A stretch of 64,000 nucleotides of DNA, taken from the NCBI RefSeq assembly GCF_046097095.1, contig NZ_CP175698.1, forward strand, positions 372,001-436,000, in the 5' to 3' direction. The notes below the pieces were generated by a model. That model had not been told where the DNA came from. It made no database searches and worked only from the letters and a program-made list of their open reading frames with translations. Position 1 is the first letter of the stretch. Each line of letters opens with the position of its first letter. This stretch comes from Natrinema sp046097095 (lineage in GTDB: Archaea; Halobacteriota; Halobacteria; Halobacteriales; Natrialbaceae). Made by a program: the position numbers and the translations under genes. Below, one piece after another: positions 34,394 to 43,174 of this stretch.

Positions 34394-36787
34394 ATGGTCG
34401 AACACACCCGTACGCTCGGTTTCTGGGTGGCATTCGCGCTGGGTCTGGGGACGATGATCGCGGCTGGAATCTTCTCACTGTCCGGGACCGCAGTGGCCGC
34501 CATCGGCAGTAGCGCGGTGATCGCGTTCGTCATCGCGGCACTCATTGCGGGGATCACGGCGGCCTCCTACTCTGAGTTCGCCTCGATCTACGCCGAAAAC
34601 GGCGGGGGATATCTGTTCAGTTCGCGAACCTTCGATCGCGACCTCCTCGAGTATGCCGTCGGCGCGTCGCTGTTTTTAGGGTACACCGGAACGACCGCGT
34701 TCTATCTCGCGACGATGGACGAGTGGTTCCTCGAGTTCGTCGTCCCCCACGGCTGGCCGATCCCGCACGGGTCGATCGGCGTGCTGGCGGCCGTGCTGCT
34801 GGGAGCGCTCAACGCGCAAGGGACCGAAGAGAGCGGGACGTTCCAGGTGGTTGTCAGCGGTGCGAAGGTCGCCGTCCTCATCGCGTTCATCGGCGGCGCG
34901 TTCGCGTACAAGGCACCGTCGGCGACGATCGGTACGTTCACGGCGGAGATATCGACCGACATCGGCGGCATAATCTCGATCGCCGCGCTCGCGTTCATTA
35001 CCTTCTTCGGCTTCTCTGCGATCGCGGCCAGTGCCGGCGAAATCATCGAGCCGCGGAAGACGGTCCCCCGGGCCATCGCGGCGAGCATCGTCGCCGTCAC
35101 GATCCTCTACGCGTTCGTCATTATCGCGATGGTCAACGCGCCGATTCCGGCCGAAGTCATCGCGAAGGAGGGGGAGACCGCGATGGGAAGCGTCGCAAAC
35201 GCGTTCCTCGGCAGTATCGGGATGGCGCTGATCGTCGCGGGGGCGATCTTCAGCATGATCAGCGCGTCGAACGCGAGCGTCCTCGCGGCCAGCAGCATCG
35301 GTTCGCTGATGGGGAGACAGGGCCAAGCACCGCGGCGGTTCTCTCGCATTCACCCCTCCTACGGCACGCCGTTCTGGAGCGTCGTGACCGTCACCGGGAC
35401 CATCGTCGCTCTCATCGTCGCCTTCATTATGCTCTTTCCCGCCGAGGGCGGGATTGCCGGTATCGGGCTGGGACTCGAGGCGCTGACCGGCTTCGCGACG
35501 TTCAACCTGCTGGCACCGCTGTCGGTGGTCAACGTCGCGCTGATCGTCTCACGGCGGCGCTTCCCCGACATCGATCGTCCGCTTAAGGTCCCGTTAGTGC
35601 CGCTGCTACCGATCATCGGAATCGCGGCAAACATAGGACTTATCACGAGCCTGCCGACTATCGGCGTCATCGTCGGCACGCTCTTGATCACCGCATTGAT
35701 CGGCGCGTACCTTATTTGGGGTGGTGCTCCGGAGACCGAAGAGTTGTTCGAGCGGATCGTCTCACCGTACTCACCCGACGAGATGGCCGCCCAATCGACG
35801 GTCAGCGGTGGCGGCTCCACCGCCGACACTGAGCCGGCCGAGGCAGCCAGCGATGATACGTCGGCGACCGAGAACGCGGATCGATTCCAGCTCCTCGTCC
35901 CCGTCCGTCGGCCGAGCAGGGCACCGACGTACGTCCAACTGGCGGCGATGATCGGGAATCTGTACGCGAGCGATCCAGTCGTCCGGGTCGTCACCGTCAC
36001 GCACATACCCGACCAGACGCCGAGCGAGGTCGTCGTCGACACCGCCGAGGAGCGCGCGTCCCGAATCGGCGACACGCTCGTGGAAACCGACATCGACGCC
36101 GATTACACCGTCGAGGGGCAGATCTCTCGCGACGTCGGGTTCAGCATCGTCCAGACGGCCAGAGACAAGCAGGTCGATCTGATCCTCATGGGGTATCCGG
36201 AGGAAAGCGCCGATATCACGCAGCGCGTGGAGTTCGACGCGCCCTGCGACGTGCTGTTCTCCAACGGATTCGTCAGGACGGAACCGGGGGTTCCGGCCAC
36301 CGTCAACGTCGGGGCAGGTGGCGGTCCCCACCACAAAGCACTGCTTCCGTTCGTCAACGAACTCGCCGCGGACGGCTCGACGATCAACGTTATCAACGTC
36401 AGTCCGACCGGCGAAGCCGGAACCGCGGAAACGCCCGAACTCGCGCTGAACGCTATCTCGGCGACGGACTCGGTCGAGGTACAGAACGTCACCGCCGACT
36501 CGGTCGCCGAGGGACTCGTGACGACCGCCGCCGAGAATGGCGGTATCCTCGTGATCGGCGCGTCGCGGACGCGCCGCCTCCGACAGTGGATCTTCGGGAG
36601 CACACCGGATCGGGTCATCGACCTCGCAGAGGACGCCGGCGTTCCCGTGATCGTCTACGCGGGCGAAACGACCGTTCGGGGCCTGGCAGAGGACCTCACC
36701 TTCCCGCTCTACCGGTACTTCGTAAAACTTCGTGCGCCCAATCATCCGATCTCGGGCCGGGGGCAGTCCGGCGACGTTGAGGGGTAA
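34394..36787 (+). CDS. APC-family amino-acid permease fused to two universal stress domains
   Basis: A 797-residue protein. Residues 1-450 contain about 12 membrane segments of the APC fold; the first has FALGLGTMIAAGIFSLSG, the substrate-binding unwound helix motif. An acidic linker leads to two UspA-like domains (about 485-630 and 640-760), the second with the ATP-binding-like GGILVIGASRTRRLRQWIFG. Such fusions may gate transport by nucleotide binding. The ATG at 34394 starts the transporter signature; the frame is open back to 34349. The substrate is unknown. Confidence 0.88.
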   Translation: MVEHTRTLGFWVAFALGLGTMIAAGIFSLSGTAVAAIGSSAVIAFVIAALIAGITAASYSEFASIYAENGGGYLFSSRTFDRDLLEYAVGASLFLGYTGTTAFYLATMDEWFLEFVVPHGWPIPHGSIGVLAAVLLGALNAQGTEESGTFQVVVSGAKVAVLIAFIGGAFAYKAPSATIGTFTAEISTDIGGIISIAALAFITFFGFSAIAASAGEIIEPRKTVPRAIAASIVAVTILYAFVIIAMVNAPIPAEVIAKEGETAMGSVANAFLGSIGMALIVAGAIFSMISASNASVLAASSIGSLMGRQGQAPRRFSRIHPSYGTPFWSVVTVTGTIVALIVAFIMLFPAEGGIAGIGLGLEALTGFATFNLLAPLSVVNVALIVSRRRFPDIDRPLKVPLVPLLPIIGIAANIGLITSLPTIGVIVGTLLITALIGAYLIWGGAPETEELFERIVSPYSPDEMAAQSTVSGGGSTADTEPAEAASDDTSATENADRFQLLVPVRRPSRAPTYVQLAAMIGNLYASDPVVRVVTVTHIPDQTPSEVVVDTAEERASRIGDTLVETDIDADYTVEGQISRDVGFSIVQTARDKQVDLILMGYPEESADITQRVEFDAPCDVLFSNGFVRTEPGVPATVNVGAGGGPHHKALLPFVNELAADGSTINVINVSPTGEAGTAETPELALNAISATDSVEVQNVTADSVAEGLVTTAAENGGILVIGASRTRRLRQWIFGSTPDRVIDLAEDAGVPVIVYAGETTVRGLAEDLTFPLYRYFVKLRAPNHPISGRGQSGDVEG

Positions 36788-36810
36788 ACGGTGTCTGACT
36801 CCGGCCGTAG

Positions 36811-38112
36811 TTACGCCGATTCCGCCGCGGCTGTCCGCAGATCGCTCGCACGCGAACGAGCCTGCGAGACCACCGCTGGACGCGCTTCGAAGGAGACGAC
36901 GACATCCTCATCGCCGTAGTCGACGTTCTCGACGTGTGCGTTGTCGTGGAGCCACGAGACGACGCTCATCGTGTTGTCGGTCATCGGGAGCATCAACCGC
37001 TCGCGCTCCCAGTCGGGGAGTTCGAGATCGATGCGCTCGAGCAGCCGATCCACGTTGAGGCCCTCCTCGGCGCTTACGGTGACCGGGTTCGGCGCGAGCG
37101 ACGAGAGGGCCTCGCGTTTCTCGGCGAGTTCCTCGTCGTCGACTTTGTCGATCTTGTTCAGGACGGTCACGATCGGGGCCTCGTTGCGCTCGTAGAGGGT
37201 ATCGTGACAGGTCACGAGCTTCTCGTGAATCTCGTCGACGGGCTCGCTGACGTCGACGACGAGCAAGACGAGGTCGGCCCGGTAGACCGAGTCCAGCGTC
37301 GACTTGAACGACTCGACCAGCCAGTGGGGCAGGTCGCTGATGAAGCCGACGGTGTCGGTCACCAGCACGTCCCGCGGCTCGAGGGCGGCGCGTCGGGTCG
37401 TCGTCCCGAGCGTCGTGAACAGTTTGTCCCGGGACTCGGCCGTCGTGTCCAGATCCGGATGGAGATCCTCGTTCTCGTCGACCTCGAGGTCGGCGGCGAG
37501 CCGGCGCAGCAGCGTCGACTTGCCCGCGTTGGTATAGCCCGCCAGCGCGACCAGATCGAAGCCCGAATCGCGACGGCGCTCCCGGCGCTGCTGTTCGGTC
37601 TGCTCGATCTGCTCGAGTTCGTCTTTGATCCGGCTGATCTGGTCTTTGATGTCCCGTTCGCGGCTCTCGTCGTACTCGCCCAGCCCCATGAACCCGGGAT
37701 GTTCCTCGCGCTTGGCCAGGCTTGTCTTCGCTTCGGCGCGCGGGAGTTCGTACCGGAGTTCCGCCAGTTCGACCTGGAGCTGTGCTTTGCGGGTCTGAGC
37801 GCGCTGGCCGAAAATCTCGAGAATGAGCGTGAACCGGTCGATGACCTCGACGCCCTCCGGCAGGAGCTGTCCGAGATTGTACGTCTGGTAGGGGCCGAGC
37901 CGGTTGTCGAAGATGACGGTCGTGGCGTCGGTTTCCCCGACGAACGCGGCCAGTTCCTCGGCTTTCCCCTCGCCGATCTGGAGGGCCGGATCGGCCCGTC
38001 TGGACTGCGTAACCTCACCGACGACGGTGTACCCCGCCGCACGGGCCAGGTCACGAATCTCGCTCGTGTCTGCCGCCCCCGAATCGACGCGTTTGACGAT
38101 GATCGTATTCAT
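36811..38112 (-). CDS. hflX: GTPase HflX
   Basis: A 433-residue HflX. The N-terminal substrate domain contains TVIFDNRLGPYQTYNLG and a helical GQRAQTRKAQLQVELAELRY. The G domain has G1 GYTNAGKSTLL, G3 DTVGFISDLPHWLVESF and G4 LNKIDKV. It binds the large ribosomal subunit and rescues stalled ribosomes in bacteria; archaeal members also bind ribosomes. No hfq or hflK/C gene is near, as is normal in archaea. Confidence 0.95.
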   Translation of the reverse strand: MNTIIVKRVDSGAADTSEIRDLARAAGYTVVGEVTQSRRADPALQIGEGKAEELAAFVGETDATTVIFDNRLGPYQTYNLGQLLPEGVEVIDRFTLILEIFGQRAQTRKAQLQVELAELRYELPRAEAKTSLAKREEHPGFMGLGEYDESRERDIKDQISRIKDELEQIEQTEQQRRERRRDSGFDLVALAGYTNAGKSTLLRRLAADLEVDENEDLHPDLDTTAESRDKLFTTLGTTTRRAALEPRDVLVTDTVGFISDLPHWLVESFKSTLDSVYRADLVLLVVDVSEPVDEIHEKLVTCHDTLYERNEAPIVTVLNKIDKVDDEELAEKREALSSLAPNPVTVSAEEGLNVDRLLERIDLELPDWERERLMLPMTDNTMSVVSWLHDNAHVENVDYGDEDVVVSFEARPAVVSQARSRASDLRTAAAESA

Positions 38113-38464
38113 GCAGGTGGCTGTGTGTGTCCCGGGCGTGGCCGATTGCGCACGTCATAGTGCCGTCGCTCGTCGATCCTGCGACCCGCCGCTCGCACGC
38201 ATCGGTCGCAGAGACATCGCGGACACCGCCGCGCGAACCCGGACACGCTAACGATGCCGGTCGGACACCTCCGTTGGACGCACGTTACTCATCGTCGATC
38301 GTACGTGACCGACCGTCTTGAATCCCGCGCCCGACGCCGTCGTTCGATCCGTTCGGTGGCTACTCGAGTCAGCCGACGGTCGACAGGCCGCGAGTTTCGA
38401 GACCCAGAGGGGCTACTCGGCTTACCACAACAGTCATAGGAACCGACTCGAATGGGGACGGACA
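38113..38464. other. Spacer between divergent hflX and FUN14 genes
   Basis: 350 bases with no convincing gene; the open frames here are short and Arg-rich. A weak TATA-like GGCTTACC near 38418 may serve the FUN14 gene. No clear TATA is seen for hflX. No repeats stand out. Confidence 0.4.
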
Positions 38465-38779
38465 ATGATAGATATCGATCCGACGGGGCTCGGCCTCGAG
38501 TTCGGTGGCGGTGCGGCTATCGGCGGGGTCATGGGTTTCGCCGCGAAGAAGATCGCAAAGCTCGTCGCGATCATGGTCGGCGTCCAACTGATGGTCTTTC
38601 GCTACCTCGAGTCACAGGGCATCATCACGGTCGACTGGAACCGGCTGTCGGCGGGGCTCTTGCAAACCCAACAGCGCGCCCAGAACGTCGACGTCCACTG
38701 GCTGCAGTCGGTCCTTTCGACGCTGTCGATCGGTGCTGGCTTCTCCGGCGGCTTCCTGGTCGGCTTCAAACGCGGATAA
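38465..38779 (+). CDS. FUN14-family membrane protein
   Basis: A 104-residue protein: GGGAAIGGVMGFAAKKIAKL, a hydrophobic helix (AIMVGVQLMVFRYLESQGII), an amphipathic middle, and a Gly-rich second membrane segment SIGAGFSGGFLVGFKRG. This is the FUN14 domain, known from mitochondrial FUNDC1 and widespread in haloarchaea with no assigned role. The ATG at 38465 starts the domain; the frame is open to 38318. Confidence 0.85.
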   Translation: MIDIDPTGLGLEFGGGAAIGGVMGFAAKKIAKLVAIMVGVQLMVFRYLESQGIITVDWNRLSAGLLQTQQRAQNVDVHWLQSVLSTLSIGAGFSGGFLVGFKRG

Positions 38780-38812
38780 CTGCGCGGCTAAGTCGGCCGC
38801 TCGAGCGGTCCG

Positions 38813-39538
38813 CTACCGCGTTTTCAGGTCGTCTTTGTCTTTGATGATCTCCGTCTCGGCCTCGCCGCTAGTGTGTTCGTTGACCACGTCGTAGAACTCG
38901 TTTTGCAGCCCCGCGGGAAACGTCAGCACGCCGATCCACGAGCCGTCGTTTTGCCACTCTTCGCGCTCTAAGTCGCCGAACTGTCTGATCTGGGCCTGGG
39001 CGCTGCCGGCGTACTCGGCCGGGACGTTGACGGCGACGGTGACTTCCTCGAATCGGATCGGAATCACCGGCCGGAGCGCGTCCAGTGCGTCGTCGACCTG
39101 TTGCTGGACTGGTTCCATCGGATCGACGGTGAACCCGGCCTCCTCTAATGCGTTCTCGATCCGCTCGGGCGGATGGGGTGCGTTGTCCATCTGCGGGTTG
39201 ACCGCGTTGCGCGTGATGGTGTCAATCAGCTGTTTGCGTTTTTGCTCTTGCATCTCGCGGCGCTGGTCGGCCGTGATCTGGATCTCCCCCTGTTTGATGA
39301 CCTCGGGGATGATTTCGAGGGGCTCCGTCGTGTCGAAGACCGTCTCGAGGTCGTCTTCGGCCGGCCGGTCCCCTCTGGAGGCGTCCTCGAAGACGTCCTC
39401 GGCGGCGATCACGTCCTCCAGATCGCCGTCGAACTCGTCGCGTTTGATCGCCAGTGCCGCGTCCGGGTCTACGAGCACCTCGAAGCGCGCCCCGTGTGAC
39501 TCGAGTCGCGCCGTCACCGCCTCGTCGAGCGAAATCAT
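38813..39538 (-). CDS. Ribosome assembly factor SBDS
   Basis: A 241-residue SBDS orthologue. It has the N-terminal FYSH domain (MISLDEAVTARLESHGARFE; IIPEVIKQGEIQITADQRREM), the helical central domain (RNAVNPQMDNAPHPPERIENAL), and the C-terminal ferredoxin-like domain that ends in an acidic tail. It works with the EF-2-like GTPase in 60S-type subunit maturation. A TATA element at 39558-39566 gives it a leaderless promoter, although it also lies downstream of psmA in the same direction. Confidence 0.95.
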   Translation of the reverse strand: MISLDEAVTARLESHGARFEVLVDPDAALAIKRDEFDGDLEDVIAAEDVFEDASRGDRPAEDDLETVFDTTEPLEIIPEVIKQGEIQITADQRREMQEQKRKQLIDTITRNAVNPQMDNAPHPPERIENALEEAGFTVDPMEPVQQQVDDALDALRPVIPIRFEEVTVAVNVPAEYAGSAQAQIRQFGDLEREEWQNDGSWIGVLTFPAGLQNEFYDVVNEHTSGEAETEIIKDKDDLKTR

Positions 39539-39557
39539 ATCTCACGGTTCCCTCGCC

Positions 39558-39566
39558 AATTTAAAG
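39558..39566 (-). promoter_or_regulatory. TATA box of the SBDS gene
   Basis: CTTTAAATT on the minus strand lies about 24 bases upstream of the SBDS ATG at 39538. The 189-base gap to psmA holds no gene. Confidence 0.5.
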
Positions 39567-39727
39567 AGTGTTTCCCGACGAGCGGGCCGATGACGCGACT
39601 GACCGCGGTGTGGTCCGCGCAGGCGCGCCGGAGGCTGGCGGCGTCTCTCGCACGTCTCTCGGCGGATGGACCGGTTGCTCAGGCGGTGGCGGCCGGGAAA
39701 ACGCGACCGGTGGAAGCGTCGGCTCGA

Positions 39728-40486
39728 TTACTCGTCGCTGTCTTCGTCCTCGCCGGTGTCGAGGAGGTCGTTCTCCTCGAGGTAGGACTCGATCCGGTCG
39801 CGGTCGAACTGCTCGAAGCTCTCGGTCTCGACGTCGACCGTCGCCAGCCCTACTTCGCTGGGGAGCAGGGAGCCGTCGTTGACCGACGCGAGCGCGTCGA
39901 GGGCAAGCTGGATGCCGCCGTCTAAGTCGGCCTCGTCGTCGTAGTTCTCCTCGAGGTAGTTCTGGAGTTCGCCGCGGTCGGCACCGACGGCCAGCGCCTT
40001 CCACTCGTAGGGCGTGCCGGACGGATCGGTCTCGAAGAGACGGGGCTCGCCGTTGTCGATGCCGCCGACGATCAACGCGACGCCGAACGGGCGCGCGCCG
40101 CCGACCTGAGTGTACTGCTGGATGTGGTCTGTGACTTCCTTGGTCAGCGTCTCGACGCCGATCGGCTCGCCGTAGCGAAGCTGATTGACCTGCGTCTGGC
40201 GGCGCGCGAAGTCGATCAGCTGGCGGGCGTCGGCGACGTGGCCCGCGCTGGCGATGCCGACGTGGTCGTCGGCCTTGTGGATCTTCTCGACGCTCGAGTC
40301 CTCGAGCAGCGGGGAGGGGACTCGTTTGTCGACGGCAAGCACCACGCCGTCTGCCGTTCGAACGCCGATACTGGCCGTGCCTCGCTTGACCGCCTCGCGA
40401 GCGTACTCGACCTGGTAGAGTCGGCCGTCCGGCGAGAAGATCGTGATGCCACGGTCGTACGCCTGCTGTTGGGCTTGTCCCTGCAT
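39728..40486 (-). CDS. psmA: Proteasome subunit alpha
   Basis: A 252-residue 20S alpha subunit. The N-terminal helix and gate YDRGITIFSPDGRLYQVEYA is the alpha signature, followed by REAVKRGTASIGVRTADGVV. The catalytic N-terminal Thr of beta subunits is absent, as expected. Alpha rings gate substrate entry and bind PAN. The C-terminal tail is acidic. It starts 4 bases after the pop5 stop and is probably co-transcribed with the RNase P genes. Confidence 0.96.
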   Translation of the reverse strand: MQGQAQQQAYDRGITIFSPDGRLYQVEYAREAVKRGTASIGVRTADGVVLAVDKRVPSPLLEDSSVEKIHKADDHVGIASAGHVADARQLIDFARRQTQVNQLRYGEPIGVETLTKEVTDHIQQYTQVGGARPFGVALIVGGIDNGEPRLFETDPSGTPYEWKALAVGADRGELQNYLEENYDDEADLDGGIQLALDALASVNDGSLLPSEVGLATVDVETESFEQFDRDRIESYLEENDLLDTGEDEDSDE

Positions 40487-40490
40487 AGTA

Positions 40491-40976
40491 TCACGCTAAA
40501 TCGTAATCGAGGTCTGTCGCGCCCGCGAACGCCTCATCGAGCCGGACGTCCCCTACGCTGTCCCGGAGGACGGCGACTCGCTCCTCGTTCCCGAACACGA
40601 CGTTTCTCTCTTCGGAATCTTGCCCGCGGCGTCCTAAATAGTTTTCTTCAGCGGCACGGATCGTACCACTGATACCGCGGACGCGGATTCCGACCGGAGC
40701 ACCGTCGATTTCGTCGATACAGGCCAATGCGGCACGGGCAGGCCTGGTTTCGTCGCGTCGGGCTCTGACGATCGCCTCGCCGGTACCGTCGCTAAACGAA
40801 AACCGCATGACGGTCAGGTCGGCGTCGGCGCTGCCCGGATCGCCGAGCAGGTTCTGACCGGCGTACCACAGGTCGCGCTGGAACGACCGCCGGCCGATCC
40901 GCTCGTCGGGCCACGTCTCGAGTTCGATGGCGAGGTATCGCCAGCGCGGCCGGAGGTGTTTCGGGAGGTGTTTCAT
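40491..40976 (-). CDS. rnp2: Ribonuclease P protein component 2 (Pop5)
   Basis: A 161-residue archaeal Pop5/Rpp14 homologue: LPKHLRPRWRYLAIELE at the N-terminus, GDPGSADADLTVMRFSFSDG, then GEAIVRARRDETRPARAALA and VRGISGTIRAAEENYL. It forms a complex with Rpp30 that activates the catalytic RNase P RNA in tRNA 5' maturation. It begins one base after the methyltransferase stop and is followed by psmA, the usual archaeal arrangement. Confidence 0.92.
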   Translation of the reverse strand: MKHLPKHLRPRWRYLAIELETWPDERIGRRSFQRDLWYAGQNLLGDPGSADADLTVMRFSFSDGTGEAIVRARRDETRPARAALACIDEIDGAPVGIRVRGISGTIRAAEENYLGRRGQDSEERNVVFGNEERVAVLRDSVGDVRLDEAFAGATDLDYDLA

Positions 40977-40977
40977 T

Positions 40978-41646
40978 TTACTCGGCGCTCGTTGGCCGCT
41001 GTTCCGCGACGAGTACGCCGACCTGGTCGTGAACCCGTTCGACGGCCGTCAACGAGAACCCCGCGTCGGTGAAGGCGTCCGCGAGCACCCCGACGGTCGC
41101 CGGATCGTCGACGTCGGGCGAATAGAACGGCTCGTCGGGGTCCGGTTCGCCGAAGAACATGACGTCCCCGAGGACGAACTTCCGCGGCTCGAGGTCGGCG
41201 ATGACCGAGATCGCCGCTCGCTTTTCCGCGTCCGAGAGGTGGTGCATGGCGAAGTTCGAGGTGACGATATCGACCGGTCCGTCGTAGTTTGGCTCCCGGA
41301 ATGTTCCCTCGCCGAACTCGAGGTTCGAAAACCCCGCCTCGTCGGCTTTCCGCTCCGCCTCAGTGAGCATTCCCTCGCTGATGTCGCGGCCGACGACGCG
41401 GCCCGCGTCGGGAGCGAGCGCGAGGGCGATCGCGCCCGTTCCGGTACCGAGGTCGAGGACGACGTCCGCGCGAGCGGAGCGAGTGCGGGCTCGAGTCGAC
41501 TCCGTCGATTCGGTGTCGTCGGGTGCGGGCGCGGCGTGTTCGACGACCAGATTCGCGCAGGCGCGGTACTCGTCGGACATCGAATCGTCGTATTCGGCGG
41601 CTACCTCGTCGAACCGGGCGGCGTGCTCCTCAAGGCTCCTCTTCAT
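40978..41646 (-). CDS. Class I SAM-dependent methyltransferase
   Basis: A 222-residue enzyme with SAM motif I VLDLGTGTGAIALAL, acidic motif II VVGRDISEGML, and motif IV in VDIVTSNFAMHHLSDAEKR. The ATG at 41646 starts MKRSLEEHAARFDEVAAEYD, the usual N-terminus, and overlaps the rpp30 end by 17 bases. An ATG at 41673 is an alternative. It lies within the RNase P operon, so RNA or a translation factor is a possible substrate, but the fold alone does not tell. Confidence 0.85.
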   Translation of the reverse strand: MKRSLEEHAARFDEVAAEYDDSMSDEYRACANLVVEHAAPAPDDTESTESTRARTRSARADVVLDLGTGTGAIALALAPDAGRVVGRDISEGMLTEAERKADEAGFSNLEFGEGTFREPNYDGPVDIVTSNFAMHHLSDAEKRAAISVIADLEPRKFVLGDVMFFGEPDPDEPFYSPDVDDPATVGVLADAFTDAGFSLTAVERVHDQVGVLVAEQRPTSAE

Positions 41647-42334
41647 ATCTGCCCCGTTCGACCCCCGGCTCAATGAACGACTCGGACTGTACGTGCCGAT
41701 TTCGCTCGGCCAGCCGGCCCCACTCCGCGAGCCCCGCCTCGATGAACGCCGCCGAAAAGCCGATCTGCTCGCCCACCGCCTTCAGTTCGCGGGGTGCCCG
41801 CAACTCGAGGTGCGAGGGCGGGGCCGCACTCACGACGTAAGGCGCGTCGTAGTGGGTGACGAGCTCTCGCAGTTTCCGCAGCGACTGAATCTGTCGGACT
41901 CGTCGGCCGCCGCTCGTCCGGAGCACCCTCGAAAGGTCGAACTCGAGGCGAACGCCGTTCTCGAGGGCGGCTTTCGCGAGGACGTGATTTACGTCGCCGT
42001 CACCGGCCATCGGGTGGGCGAGCACATCGACTTTCGCCTGCTCGACGGCGAAGCGGTTCAGCGCCGCCGTCCCGCCGTGTATCCCGACGATCGTCCGCGA
42101 GGTCCGGAAGTTTCCGACCGCACCGCTCGCTTGCTGCTGGTCGTCGGCGCGAATCTCGACGCCCTCGACGACATCGATCCCGTACTCCTTGCGGATTCGG
42201 TTGGGGTCGTACTCCGCGCGAGCGTCCGACCGGTTGCGCACGACCACGCCCTCGAAGCCGTAGTCGGCCGCCGTTTTCGCGAGTCTGGCGACCGTGCTCT
42301 CTCCGTCGGGACGGGCGTGGACGGCCTCGTACAT
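41630..42334 (-). CDS. rnp3: Ribonuclease P protein component 3 (Rpp30)
   Basis: A 234-residue PHP-like TIM barrel of the Rpp30 family: MYEAVHARPDGESTVARLA, then FEGVVVRNRSDARAEYD, GVEIRADDQQQASG, KVDVLAHPMAG and GVRLEFDLSRVLR. It partners Pop5 in RNase P. The ATG at 42334 begins the conserved N-terminus; an open frame back to 42430 adds sequence without similarity. It is the first gene of the operon rnp3-methyltransferase-rnp2-psmA. Confidence 0.9.
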   Translation of the reverse strand: MYEAVHARPDGESTVARLAKTAADYGFEGVVVRNRSDARAEYDPNRIRKEYGIDVVEGVEIRADDQQQASGAVGNFRTSRTIVGIHGGTAALNRFAVEQAKVDVLAHPMAGDGDVNHVLAKAALENGVRLEFDLSRVLRTSGGRRVRQIQSLRKLRELVTHYDAPYVVSAAPPSHLELRAPRELKAVGEQIGFSAAFIEAGLAEWGRLAERNRHVQSESFIEPGVERGRYEEEP

Positions 42335-42495
42335 ACTCGAGGCGTCGGACGGCGGCGACTTGGGGTTTGCGCCATGCGGCGACCGACCGAATACGGGATT
42401 CCGTTTCGATGGAGTGAGCGTCAGTTCCACGCCTTCACTGAAAGTCGTGCCAAACGAGAGTGACGACGTTGCGTCAGCTGATGACGCGAGGAGCG

Positions 42496-42780
42496 TTACA
42501 CGAACGTCCTGAACGACACGATTCCGACTGTGAACATCAGGAGACCGATAGCGATCACGATGACGGCACCGACCCAGTTGCCGACGCGGTAGATCAACAA
42601 ATGGTCTCGATCCGAATCCGTTCTAGAGACATTGGTGAGACTGACCGCGAAGGTGAACGCCGCTCCCAGCCCGATAACGCTGCTGGTCACGAACCCAGCC
42701 AGTGCGAGGCTGACGACGGTCACGAGAGTTCCGACCAGTCCCAGTCCGAGGCCGACGACATAGAGCTTCCAGGACTCCAT
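42496..42780 (-). CDS. Small three-helix membrane protein
   Basis: A 94-residue protein with three hydrophobic segments (about residues 8-27, 31-49 and 69-90) and a polar loop SLTNVSRTDSDRDHLLIYR between the second and third. No family is recognised. It is flanked by a 160-base gap to rnp3 and a palindrome-rich spacer upstream. Confidence 0.55.
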   Translation of the reverse strand: MESWKLYVVGLGLGLVGTLVTVVSLALAGFVTSSVIGLGAAFTFAVSLTNVSRTDSDRDHLLIYRVGNWVGAVIVIAIGLLMFTVGIVSFRTFV

Positions 42781-42894
42781 CGTTACACTGAGACGACACT
42801 ACATACACGGTGGATATGTATCTGCCGACCGCTTGTCCTCCGGAATTGACTCTCAATTCGCGATCGAAGTACGTGCAGAATCACGTGGCCGGGA

Positions 42895-43070
42895 GTGCGT
42901 CCGAACGAACGTGAGGACGCACGACCCGGGGGAGGGCAGGCGGCCCACCGTCACTGACCGCGAGCGACCGAATGCGCGGCGCGTAGCGCCGCGGTAAGAC
43001 GAGCGGCCGACGGCCGCGAGTCAGGGAGCGAGCGGGCCGACGACTGATGTGGAGACTCGCGATGCGAGTC
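42895..43070. repeat. Palindrome-rich intergenic element
   Basis: At least three perfect stems lie in 175 GC-rich bases: GTGCGTCC with GGACGCAC (42895-42902 and 42915-42922), GCGGCGC with GCGCCGC around GTA (42976-42992), and GACTCGC with GCGAGTC around GAT (43054-43070). CGGCCGACGGCCG lies between. It resembles the hairpin cluster at 14488-14579 in style but not sequence. No gene is seen between 42781 and 43174. Confidence 0.55.
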
Positions 43071-43097
43071 AGAACGGAAGGAGGAATGCTTTTGATC

Positions 43098-43173
43098 AAC
43101 CTTTTACCGAGTGACAGCGGACTGTGCGACAGCTACGCTGTCGTCAGTCCGCCAGAACGCAGCGTAAAAGGTT
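43098..43173 (-). terminator. Long nested hairpin directly after the tbsP-like gene
   Basis: Three nested arms: AACCTTTTAC (43098-43107) with GTAAAAGGTT (43164-43173), GCGGACT (43117-43123) with AGTCCGC (43146-43152), and CGACAGC (43127-43133) with GCTGTCG (43137-43143) around a TAC loop. It ends 2 bases before the stop codon of the upstream minus-strand gene. It could be a terminator, an RNA-processing site or a 3' stability element. Confidence 0.55.
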
Positions 43174-43174
43174 G

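Noticed and set aside
38127..38321. Possible small gene in the hflX-FUN14 spacer
   Set aside because: Arg/Thr-rich composition, no promoter and no motif.
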